From: Musa acuminata AAA Group
Taxonomy: Eukaryota > Streptophyta > Magnoliopsida > Zingiberales > Musaceae
Length of the DNA: 64,000 nucleotides
Direction of reading: 5' to 3'
Assembly: GCF_036884655.1 (NCBI RefSeq)
Contig: NC_088342.1
Span: forward strand, 37,444,001-37,508,000
Part shown: piece by piece, positions 45,165 to 56,408 of the stretch
Position numbering within the stretch: the first letter of the stretch is position 1
Layout of the letters: the number at the start of each line of letters is the position of its first letter
The notes under the pieces: model-generated
Database searches by the model: none
The model's input: the letters and a program-made list of their open reading frames with translations, nothing else
Told to the model about the DNA's origin: nothing
Made by a program: the position numbers and the translations under genes

Positions 45165-48100
45165 TCTTTTATTCTTTCCCTTGTTTACTAAGTTATTTCC
45201 TTTCTCTTGCGATTTCTTTGGCAAAACATAGCCTGTTTAAATGATTGGAAAGGTTAAAATGTTTGAGCATATTTAGTCTGCAATGAACAAGAATTTTCTA
45301 GATTTTTTTTACTAATTTTTATGAGAATTAGATTCTTGTTTACCTCATGAATGATTCTTGTTTCTCTCATTAATTTCTCTCCCATTTCTTGAGACTTCTT
45401 TGGCAAGACATGACTCTCATCATTAAAAACCTTGTTTGAGCAAATTGAGTTTAGAATTCCTGGTCTCATTTCATCATCACCAGCTATGATCATGAGCAAG
45501 TTTACTGTTGCAGTCATGTATCAGTATGAGAATCAACGAAGAGATAAATTTAAATCTTAACTTTTTGTGTCATAAAAGTGTTGCATTATGAAAGCATATC
45601 ACCAAAGAAAATTTCTCAGCATCATAAATCTCCATCATGTAGTGATGTGATCGATCCATGCATCCTTAGGTTCCTTCACATGTAGTGTTGGTGATTTCCA
45701 TATGTCTCCTCTAACCCAATGAGTCGCCCTAACTTTTCCAAGTTCTAGAACACCAAGAACAAGTGTGGAATGCGTGTGGTTTTGATCGTTGACGAAGAGA
45801 ACAATTATACTTGAATTGACTTGAGAAAAGGATATTTGTCGATCGATTGGATCGATAAGGATTAATTGTTAGAATCAATAGAAGTGTTTTTTATGATCAT
45901 GGATGAAAAGTTCCAAGCTGAAGTCACCATTAAGGTTATTTAATTTGGGATATGACAATTCAACTCATACCATCGTATGGTTGTAATTGAGGTCTTGGAT
46001 ATGGATCAGTTTTTGTGATTGCAAGTCAACTCCACTGCCCATTTATTTCTATATCTAATTTGAATGAATGTGATGGAGTGCAAGACATGTTTTGGATCAG
46101 ATTAAGTCATGGATTTTCTTGTTTTATTTCATAATGGCTGGCTGTCGTGCTCTCGTCATTTATTGACTATCTCAAGGTTCGCAATATCGTCTAATATACA
46201 CAGTATTTATTTCTCGATACATAGGCCAAAATAGATGTTAGATCTGATATAAGATTTACTCTAAAATCATCCGTTGTATAAAATCAATACTACTCGATAC
46301 AAGACGGCTAGTTTTAATTTTTTTAATCTTTTTTTAAGGATCTTATCGAAACTCGATAAATTCAAATTGTGAACTTGGCATGATGTATTCTCTCTTATCC
46401 AAATCTAAAGATCAACTCTCTTGGATGTGCCTTTCGTTCTAGTTTCTTGTATACAATTAATGTTGTCTATTCTACGATCAGAAAATTCTACTAGGATTAA
46501 CAAAGCTTTGAAAATTAGAGTTTACTCAATTTTCTTTGGCTTTTACTGTTCTTGCGACGGGAAGCATAGTGTTTAGATATAGAATTAGACCCAAGTAAAC
46601 CTTAGCTAGAAACCTAATGCATTGTTTTTCTTCTATCAGCAAGAAAAAGAACACCGATACATCTGAAACATGAAAGCTAGGATTCATGACAAAATGCAAA
46701 GACAGAGAGCAGAAGAAAGGCATGCACAGATGAAGATTACCAGTTTGGCTTGTAATCTTGGTTCAATGTCCGATCATAAATGAGGTGGAGGAGAAGAGCA
46801 CTTCCATGAAGTTGAGAGGGGAGGAGATAAATGGAGATACCCACATGCACTGAACCTTATAATAAGAAGCTAACCTCTTTGAGAATTGCCAGCTGACCAG
46901 CCACTGTTCTTTAAATTAACAAGCATAAACTGAGAAGAGTTTGGGGGCATTAAGGAAAGGAGAGACTTTAATGAAGGTATAAAGGCAGAGACAAAGTTGG
47001 GTGCTTTGGATCCATATGATTTGTCAAGCAGCAGTCTGTGGCTCAGATTCAGATACAGTAAAAATGCATTTATTATGATTCATTAGGATCAATTTATAAA
47101 GCAGCTGTATAAGTTATATGGCATAAATAGCTTAAAGTGATGCATCTGATAAGGCTTCACTGTAGATTCATGGACCTGTTCAGAAACTTTCCATGCAAGT
47201 GCCATCCATGATCCTGTAAAAGCTACAAGGAAAGCTCCCTCTTTCCCTTCAGAACCCAATTGTCTTCATCATCTTTGCCTTCTCTTGAGTGCCATGTCAT
47301 TTGCTCTATCTTCTCCAACTCTCTATCAAATTGCTTATCAAAGAAGTATGTTTGCTTTATTAACAAGGTTGGTCAGCCTTTAAAAAGACTCTCATGCAAT
47401 TATTTTATGCAGTGTTAGTGGACTTGTTTCAACAAAAAAAAAAAAAAGGCATACTTCTCTCCCACCCACTGTTTGATGAAACCCAACAATCATGGTGGTC
47501 ACTTTGATTGGATGATTCCCTGATAGTGTTCTCTCCTTGGCTACAGACAATAATTGAGGCACCTTTTCCTATCATGTGTGTCCTTTTACATGTAGATAGG
47601 AGTGGATTTACTTGATGGAGGGAAGGAGCATAGGTGGATGGGGCCAAACAGACATGCAAAAGAACTCCTGAAAGCAGGCAAGCCAGGGATAAGGGTGAGT
47701 AATGGAGAATGAGTAAGATTCTTACACAAGTGGTGTTTTGACCACTGCATTCATGTTCTTTGTGATGATTCCTAGTAGATCTACAGGGATAAGAGATGCC
47801 AATAGCTCAAAAACATAAATCTGAGGCTTCAACTAAGTTCTAAGGTATCAGATCCATGAGACATTACGCAGTGTAAAGTCCTATTTATTTTGATTCAGAT
47901 AAAAACACAAGACCATCAAGTTATTTTCCGATTTGTGCCTCGATGATCTGAGAGATCCAAGAAGTAAGCTTAACAAAATCTTAGTTACTCTTGTCTTTAG
48001 ATGAACCAAAAGGCCATCAGTTTGTTCTTAACTTCATCAGATTTTAGATTAATTATGACTAAGGCTAAATATATGGCATAATAATGATAATATGAAGCAA

Positions 48101-51100
48101 CCTTAGCAAAACCCTGCTTACTTTATATTTAGATCAACCACAAAGGCCATCAATTTATTTGTTCATCAATATATGGCTCAATCGATCTTAGTTAAATCTC
48201 CGAACTTCATCGGGTTTAATTCTTTGGTAAAATGAACATCTTTATCAACTAGTAATGGACTAATCTATATAGTTCTTATTACACCTGCAAGCAAAATCCT
48301 CCTTCATCAACTCTGTAAACATGGCAGAACATGGATGCTGAAATTTATATGGTGATCAATGTAAACCCCATTCCATCATTAGAACATAAGAAGAGCTCTT
48401 CAAAAGCCTAAGTTGAAACCCCCAATATCTGATGATCTCAAGATTTTTCTACTGACATAATCATGCCAAGCAGTTCAAGGAAGTGCTATTGCTCCTTGTT
48501 GAAGTCAAACATTCTTATAACCATCCAAAGGCATGATGCAGGTTGTCTGATAAACAATAACTGGAATCTGAATATGAAAGTGAGAGGATATGCTATGATA
48601 GCAAATTCCTGATACTTTTAATGTTGCTATTCTTATCTTCTCATCTTTTGCCTTGAGGAAAAGTTGCTTTCCTACTAAATAAATTCCTCTGCAGCATTCA
48701 GGTTCATGGCATGCTCCTCCAGTGCACAACAATCATTGGGTGATGGGTTGGTATCATCTCTCCATTTCTGGACAATCAGGGGTACATTGGCTAATGGATT
48801 CTGTTGAGCTTTCCTCCTGCTGTCCATCATCTCCATTACTGTCAGAACTTTCTGGGTGCAATATGAGGCAAACATTCTCCATACAATGTCTTCCCTTCCA
48901 GTTTATTATGGTTGTAGAGTAGGGACAATGAGAGCAGCAATGTCTTGCACTGTCTCTTTGCCTTTTGTAGACCATGGAAGCCACCAACCACTGTTGGAAG
49001 GATGTAGTGGTAAAGTGCACTGCAAAGTGGCAAGACATTCTTAAACAGTGCTCACCACATTAGAGAAGACTTGATATTGTGATGCAAAGAATTAAAGATA
49101 CCTAAAATCTATTTTAGTGGTATCAATTGCAGTCCTTTAAAAGTACAGCAAAACCTTTCAGACATTGAGCTAAAGCACTGTGCTGTTAAGCCATCTCCAT
49201 GGACAACTCAAGTCATTAGTGTACTAAGTGAATATTTCAGATGAATGAAATGTACAATGATTTAGCTAACATAAAGAGTTGCAGTACAACTTGGTAGATG
49301 ATAAAATGGATATCTTTTCTATGGCATATCAACCAAAATCTCAAGGTTTCTTGGAATTCCTTGGCCTCAATCACATCTTATCCTGGTTGAGTTAGCAATG
49401 CAGCTGGGAAAGTACTGACCTTTTCTGCTAGAACAGGAATACAGGTCACAAGGAAGATTCAAAGGTTGCATCATTATTTAGACTGATCTTTTACTGGTCC
49501 GACTCCTCCTCACTCTCAAGTGCTCCCCAAGTCCACAACCCTCAAGCATGAAGTCTCCAACTTGCAATTTGGACAGAATCATGGGAAACTTACATGTCAG
49601 TCATCATCATCATCATCATCTTCTTGACAAAGTGCAGAAATTTCTACAACTTGATATAATTGGATGCCAAAAATAAAATCATTAGATGGCTATTGCCCTC
49701 TCCAAAAAGCTCTGTTAAACATCTCAGACATTATGTTAGACTAAATATGTTGCCCATTGGCCCAAAACCTACTAGCTTAAACTTTTAATTTAGAGTCATG
49801 TCCAACTATCATATTCATGGTCAGATACATTGTGTTAACCAATAACCTATACATTATGATACATTTATTAAAGATGTAGCAGTCCATCCTTTGCTCTATT
49901 GATTATATGCATAACAAAGAGCCGGTGACTCGAGCGACTTGCAATTTCTTTAAATATTTACCTAATTCCAGTCTAGAGGAATTACTTGATGTTTAGAAAG
50001 ATATAGAGGAGCCTCTCAGTTTCAAGAAAAATAGAAGAGATAATTTCGTTTGTGTATCATATCGTTGCGATAACTAATGTATACATGATCATACCATCTA
50101 TATGAAATACTGATCATTCATCAACAATTTCAAGTACAAGACCTGATCACTTAGATAATTCTTATTAATAAATGAATTATCAGAGTTCAAATCTGATGAT
50201 AGGCCTGTTTTGCAATGAGTAAATGGAGAAAATTCAACTTGTCCTGGAAGCTGGAATCCATGGTTCAAAGTTCCTTGAATGCTGATGAACATATCTACCA
50301 TTATGTTTTGTCTTCTGAGATTGTTTCGATATGTACAAAGTAGATGCATGTCTATAGGGACTCCAATCAAGTAGCTAAATGAATAGCTTCAGATTTTAAA
50401 TGTAGTCAGAGCTTCATCATCCACATTTTTATGCATCTGAAGCTAAAGAAGAGCCAAGATCTTCACCAGAGAAAACCTGAGGGAGCATATGCAGAGACAG
50501 TCAACATGTAACTGTAAGCCAGGATATATCCCAAAAGGGTGCCATGTCTACTTCTTGATGATGATAACAATTTCAACTCTTAATATTCCAAGTCTCATAT
50601 TCTGTGATCTTTCAAGTTTTTTCTGGCTTTTGCTAATCAACTTTACCACTTGTCTACATGATCATTTATCAAGACAATTAGTGATTTGCAGTTATGACCA
50701 GTTAGAGTGCCTACTGGTTGATGCCAATGATCTTTCTTGATTATGAGGTGAAGACTGGGGAAGTACATGATCTTTCAACATCAAAGTTCAGTGAGTGAAT
50801 TCACTTGAAAGCTCTGTGGTAATGGGATTATTTTTTTGCTGACATTAGTAAAATAGAGAATATATTTGAAGGTTTTTTTTTATTCCTTGATTTAAAGAGA
50901 CTCAATGTTTCACTGAACTGATATATGAAAATGTTTCACTAAAGTAAATGAAAAATACTTTTACCTTTTCTTTGTAACTGCAGTTCACTAACATCAGTTA
51001 AATATGATCAATCTGTGGTTCTTTGGATGGCTTTTAAATGGAAATAAGATATTTGGGTGAATATATATCTAATATATAACTATGCATATTATTTTTAGAT

Positions 51101-51582
51101 GTTGAAAGGGTAAGTATATAAAACTCCTTGATCTCTACCTTATTATTAATAACTTCATTTTTTTCTAAGGAAAAAAACTTCAGCTATTGGACTTCATAAG
51201 GCCCTAAAGCTACACAAAGTCTTGCCAATCAAAATCATCACCCATATGATTCTTGTATCACATCTACAGCCTGTACTGGAAACATTATATGCTCTTTTTC
51301 TTTATATTTGTAGTAATATGTGTAAAGCAAACCACATTGACCTTCCTGTCCAACTGCAAAATATCATCAAAAAACCTTGCCTTTAGGTGAAATTTATATA
51401 TTTTAGGAAGTCAGAAACCCTCAACTTTGGTTCTTTTAAACCTTCAAGAATTGCCATCCCTTCTGCTTGAATTGGGCTTCAAGCATAGATTGGAGAACAA
51501 CCTGCAGCCATCAGCCTTCCATGCCAATGTCTCAGTGTATATCCTACTCCACTAGTTCCTATATTAGGAAGGAAATACCCAT

Positions 51583-51687
51583 TGTCTTCCAAAGCATTGT
51601 TCTTTAGTACTCCACAGTGCAATCTCTAATGTTCCAAAGCATCGTCTTCCAAAGCATTGTTCTTTAGTACTCCACAGTGCAATCTAT
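51583..51687. repeat. Near-exact direct repeat, about 45 bp, spaced 60 bp
   Basis: CTTCCAAAGCATTGTTCTTT and the 25 bases that follow occur twice, the second time about 60 bp after the first, with a GTTCCAAAGCATCG bridge that resembles the start of the unit. The two copies are identical over more than 40 bases, so the duplication is recent. Confidence 0.9.
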
Positions 51688-52189
51688 ATATATGTATATA
51701 GTTTTGTCATCTAGATTTTAACCTATATATTTATAAGTTACATTGGCATCCCTAACACTATTAATTTTATCAATACAAACATGAAACTAAAAGGTAAAAT
51801 AATAATTATATCATCTTGATTGATGATAGCGGATAACGATGTTTTTGGGGGACACGATCAATATTGTAGACGAGGAGAGTGATGACGTCTCTTAGTAGTA
51901 CTATCGTCCATTATCATCAATTCATATGTTAAAATTATTTTTATATTTTTATATATAAAATCATGATGTTAAAGTGATGTAAATATTTTATTTTTCTAAT
52001 TATAAAAATACTAATATAATTTTTAAAATATAAAGATTAAAATATTTAAAAAAAATTAATTATAAAAAGAATAATCTATAATTAACCCTCCCACAGGATT
52101 TAATGCCGAGGTCTTGAAGGCTAATTAAGAGGCCAAAACCAGGGTTTACCCGATAACTAAGGGATTTAATGTAATGACCGATTAAGTCC

Positions 52190-53463
52190 TCCGCGCCACT
52201 ATTTCTGCAGGGGCGGCTCCCAGCGTCCGCCTCTTCCTCCTCCTCGGCTCCGGCGGTCGGTAGTGTCGCTGCCCTGCGGTTCTCTTGGCCATGAGCGGTG
52301 CCTCTTCCAGCTCGTTTTAGTTCGGACTCGTCCTTCTCCTACCCCGATCTGTCTCCTGGGAACTCTCCTCTGAAGTAAAAATCGGATTTTTCTCGGGGTT
52401 TTGCCCTCTTTTCCCGCTGCTCGATCTCTTTAACAAAACGTTATGGGGGTTTCACTGGCTTTCATGGTTTCGAGGGGTTTTGGCTGCGATTCCTCGTAAA
52501 ATGTTAGTCCATATCGGCTTTTTAGGAAAGATATAGTCTTTCTGCCAAAAAATGTCAAAAGATCTTTCTGTTCTATCCAAAAACTCTACCCTAATGCGAT
52601 TGCTTTCTGGACATGGAAAAGAGATATTTTCGATTCATTTATTGATTTTGCTGTAATAAATTCTGAAGTTTATGGGAAGAAAGCGTCAAAAGATCCCTTT
52701 TAATGGATTAAAGTTTATGCTCCAAGTGATTAATTAAGTGGGTTAACATTTGTTTTGTACATTTATCACTGATTTAAACAGACTTAATGCTAATATGCAA
52801 TCCTCGGTGTAAGAAGTAAGATGGTCGAAATATACGTCGAGGCCAATAATAATTAGATGCAAATGATCCAACCACATCATTAGATTGGATGAGTTGCTGC
52901 AGTGTTTGAGAAGGATTTAGCTGCAATCCGATTAATAATTCTTTTATCAGCTATTTACATAGTTATGGTTTATTTTGCTTAAGTTAGCCTGTGTGTCTAA
53001 TGTGGAAGCCATCTCTCACATACATAGAATGGAGGACATATGCACAAGTAGAAGGGTAAACTAGGATATCTCCGTTTAGTTTCTTTTGTTTCTCATGTTG
53101 AATGTGCATTGATCAGGATACAAGTTTCGACATGGCCGAAATGCTGGTGATCAGAGAGAAAAATGAAGTGAAGAATGGAAATAATGAGCCTGTTGATGCT
53201 GATGATGATGAAGATGAGTTGTCTGATGACAATGGGGAGGAATATGAGAACCCCGATACCGATAATGGCAAGAAAAATCTGGGTGGAGACGAACAGAATG
53301 GAGAAGGAGAGGAGGACGTCGAGGGTGAAAGATCATGAGGATGGGGACGACGATGTTGCCGGCGAAGACAAGGAGGAGGACGAGGAAGATGGTGTAGAGG
53401 AGGATCGGGAGGACAAGGATAAAAGAGGAAGAGGCGCTTCAACCTCCAAAGAAAAAGAAGTGA
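52190..53463 (+). pseudogene. Acidic Asp/Glu-rich nuclear-type protein gene with two frameshifts
   Basis: A GC-rich leader (about 52190-52380) looks like a first non-coding exon; an acceptor (GATCAG at about 53112-53117) precedes the likely start ATG at 53132. The protein begins MAEMLVIREKNEVKNGNNEP and continues with Asp/Glu-rich sequence to a stop at 53336-53338 (68 aa). The acidic composition carries on in the next frame (DHEDGDDDVAGEDKEEDEED, about 53330-53410) and then in the third frame, ending EEEALQPPKKKK with a stop at 53461-53463. This Lys-rich end after a long acidic tract is typical of a plant acidic protein family often named prothymosin-like or VHS3-like. Two net +1 shifts are needed to read it through, so this is either a decayed copy or has sequence errors. 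The molecular role is unknown; nuclear location is an inference from the basic tail. Confidence 0.55.
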
Positions 53464-54655
53464 GACATGGTTTTAGTTGTAGTTTGTTTTGTTCTTTCAA
53501 GATCAGAGCAGACTTCAAGCACAGCCATTAGGAAATAAAACAAGAAAACTCATGCGTGCAGCTCTATTTTAGTATCAGAATTAGAGCCAAATGCAGCTCA
53601 ATTATTCCTCATCTAACATAGCTTGACTACTTTTTCTTTCTGCTCATCTTTGCTGCTCTAATTTAGTATCAGAATTTTCAAAACATAGACTCAAATGCAG
53701 CTCAATTATTCCTCATTCAACATAGCTTGGATAAGTTCTTTGTGGAAAAATGTAGAATATAGCTTGAAAATGAGACAGAAGCTGGTTTTGTGGGGTAGAA
53801 TTAAGTCATGCAGGTGCTTCTACTGCTGCTTCTCTCTACAGAAACAAATCATAGCTTGAAGTTTTCTGATGATGGGTTAAGTGAAATGGATTGAAGAGAA
53901 GATAAACAAGGAACACAGATATAACCAATGTCAAATCTAATTGACAAATGTTTGTGTGAATTTTTAGTACATATTTCCACACTTTTTTAAATTTTCCTTG
54001 CTCTACATTTCATTTTTTTCAGTCTTGAAACTAATTCTAACTTAGGAATAAAAACATAGCTATAGATTGACACAATCAAGTAAATAAATTACATACATAT
54101 TATTTACCTAGATATTCCTTTCATTAATTAGTATGCTGTTTCAAGTTGATTCTCAAAATATTTTTTATGTCAAATTATTTGGTGAATTATTGGGTCCGAG
54201 TTAACCAAATCAGCTGAACTGAAATATGAGATAATCACAGTCAGTTCAAATTTTTTTTGCTTACAAGACTTTGGCATCGACTGTGATACCATTAACAATG
54301 ATTAAGAATGGATTTGATTCACAGAATCAATAGTTCGAATACTAATTGGACACAAGAAATAAATTGAGAACTAACTTGAAACAGCACCCAAAGTCAAAGA
54401 GCCACCTAAGAAGTTTAGCCTTTGTGTATTTACATTCACATACATACATTCATGCATAGCATATCTGTGTCTGAAGTCAGCAATATTAAGAAGAAGACTA
54501 GACATTTAGGCTGTCCATGATAGAGGTGTAAAGCACAGAGTGTTGTGAAGTCTATCCATTATAAAATTGACCATACTATGCCTACCACCAACATCTCCAT
54601 GTTAATAGCCTTATCTGATTTCGGCATCACAAATTAGATAGATTTACTTTACATA
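53464..54655. other. Intergenic, with a direct repeat of about 112 bp
   Basis: TTTAGTATCAGAATT...CAAATGCAGCTCAATTATTCCTCAT...AACATAGCTTG occurs at about 53570-53625 and again at about 53660-53730. The first copy begins about 40 bases after the acidic-protein frame. Otherwise AT-rich, no gene seen. Confidence 0.6.
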
Positions 54656-55102
54656 ATGGCAACAAAATCTTTTGGATTTGTGACGTACCCTCTTTCTTCT
54701 TCCAGGCCAAATCCATTTTCAAAAAATGACAATCAAGCAGATTCTCCTCTCCTCCCACTGGCACAAGATCAGCACTTGAAAATAACGGCAGTTCAGAGCT
54801 TAAAGATGATGGTAGATCTTCAATTCTTCTCCAACATCATCATGTCTTCTCGGTCCAACAGTAAGCAATGGCAGATAAGTTTCCACTTCGACTTGCCCTG
54901 TTTCCTCTTCTATCGGTTGAGTTTTATCTCATGGTTTGATCAGTTTCAGATGACCGGCTGGGAATCAGTGCAAGATGGCAGCAGCCACTGCGATTACATT
55001 GATAGATGCTACACAAAAGTAGACTGCATGGTCCCATGCGAAGCATCTGGCCACTCACCAGGCACGGTGCTGCGTGTCCCTGATTCCACGTCCATGGCCT
55101 AG
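54656..55102 (+). CDS. Unrecognised open frame of 148 aa
   Basis: An open frame from ATG to a stop at 55100-55102. It starts MATKSFGFVTYPLSSSRPNP, has a hydrophobic and aromatic middle (FHFDLPCFLFYRLSFISWF) and a Cys-containing C-terminal part (HCDYIDRCYTKVDCMVPCEA). I recognise no domain. It is longer than most chance frames here and the 3' part is GC-richer than its flanks, but I see no promoter and no repeat of the frame elsewhere. It may be a chance frame or an exon of an unknown transcript. Confidence 0.25.
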   Translation: MATKSFGFVTYPLSSSRPNPFSKNDNQADSPLLPLAQDQHLKITAVQSLKMMVDLQFFSNIIMSSRSNSKQWQISFHFDLPCFLFYRLSFISWFDQFQMTGWESVQDGSSHCDYIDRCYTKVDCMVPCEASGHSPGTVLRVPDSTSMA

Positions 55103-55227
55103 TTTGCTGCTGCCTCCCTGCATGATTTTAGGGAGAATTCAAGCAGTGTTATCTTCTAACTCAAACTTATATCTACATTGCACACAGTTTGAGTTGATGT
55201 CTCATGTATTAAAAGCAGGAGCAACAA

Positions 55228-55545
55228 GGTCTCAACTGTAACTTCAATCTATCAATTATAAGAAGGTTTTTGGTATAAGAAAGGAATTCAAGTCAATGGA
55301 AAACTACTGAAATGTGTCTGAAAATGGATACCAATTTCAACTGTAACTTCAATCCATTGATTTATCTTAAAAAGGTTTTTGGCTTAAGAAATTGAATCGA
55401 GTCAATGGAAAACTACTAAAATGTCTGAAAATGGAGACCAATTTCAATTACAACTTCAATCCATTGAGTTGTTTAAGAACGTTTTTGGCACTGGAAATGG
55501 AATCAAGTTAATCGGAAACTACTGAAATGTGTCTGAAATCAGGAA
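55228..55545. repeat. Three tandem units of about 105 bp
   Basis: Each unit contains AACTTCAAT(C)(T/C)AT(C/T)(A/G)A, a GTTTTTGG stretch, CAAGT(C/T)AAT(G/C)GAAAACTACT-like sequence and GTCTGAAA. Units begin at about 55231, 55335 and 55443. The units have drifted apart by substitutions and small indels. There is no coding frame across them. Confidence 0.85.
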
Positions 55546-56408
55546 TAAATATTCACATCTGACTCTAGTCCATGATCAATGACGTGAAGCCTTAATGAAA
55601 AATGCATGCTCATGATGTATGTGCAGGTACGGTCACATAGTGTGTTCAGGCTGTAGTCTTGCATTAGCAACATGCTAAGCTCATTATTCCTTGAACTAAA
55701 TGGAGAATGATGTAAAGAACAAAACCAAAGAAAATCTAGGATGTTCCTTTGACTTCTTCCTTTACAGCCAAGAAAATTTCTTCAACAGAACAACTCGATA
55801 TATGGAATTATCCTGGGGTACATGAATTTCTCTATATAAGGAGCAATTGTGGCAGGGAATATGCTGCCTGATTATAGATAAGTGATGGTATACATACTTT
55901 ATTTGCGTTAATGAAAAATAAAGGTAATTTTTTGCTCATTACCTATATATACCTGAAGAAGTTCATTTTGCTTCAGACCTATGCCAGCAAGTGACAGATT
56001 TCCTAGACACAAGAAAAAGAAAAGGGTTACGGCAACAAGGACTTTCATATATAGATTTGGTTTTTATGTAAATAAAGGGATAGGTGCTGAATTCTGGGAA
56101 TATAAAATTTCTAACCTGTAAAAAGTAAATTTATGGTTGTGCTAAGATAAAAGGTCGTCACATTTGAGGTTGGACTATCCTCTTTCCCAATATTTCCTTC
56201 TCCAGATAACATTGCTCTTTTGGGTCTCAGCCTTAGAATCGGATCTCATGTATCCTAATTCTTCCCTGTTGATAGCATATATCAAAATTTACAGCATCCA
56301 GACTTGTCTTTTGCTAGGCCTGGATCTCCTGAATAAGATCGTTCATCTGTATGGTTCCAGAGTTTATCATTGAATAAGCAAAACAATTCTCGATATGCTA
56401 GATGGATT
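55546..56408. other. Intergenic, 3' flank of the PPR gene
   Basis: AT-rich, no gene seen. The part just below 56409 probably includes the 3' UTR of the minus-strand PPR gene. Confidence 0.5.

Larger units (their letters stand above)
44331..52189. other. Long stretch without a supportable gene
   Basis: Nearly 8 kb in which I recognise no protein family, tRNA or LTR. It has simple repeats: TA run at about 44444-44476, (TTTC)n at about 45130-45164, ATC run near 49599-49620. A GC-rich patch at 44875-45070 has overlapping frames on the plus strand without family similarity. The short minus-strand frames at 48675-49040 lie in different phases and look accidental. Non-coding transcripts cannot be excluded. 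Confidence 0.5.

Noticed and set aside
48675..49044. Overlapping minus-strand frames of 63-94 aa
   Set aside because: They lie in different phases with no common domain or splice sites; I consider them accidental.
53113..53518. Minus-strand Ser/Pro-rich frames opposite the acidic gene
   Set aside because: They mirror the Asp/Glu codons of the plus strand; the plus-strand start and Lys-rich tail fit a known protein type.
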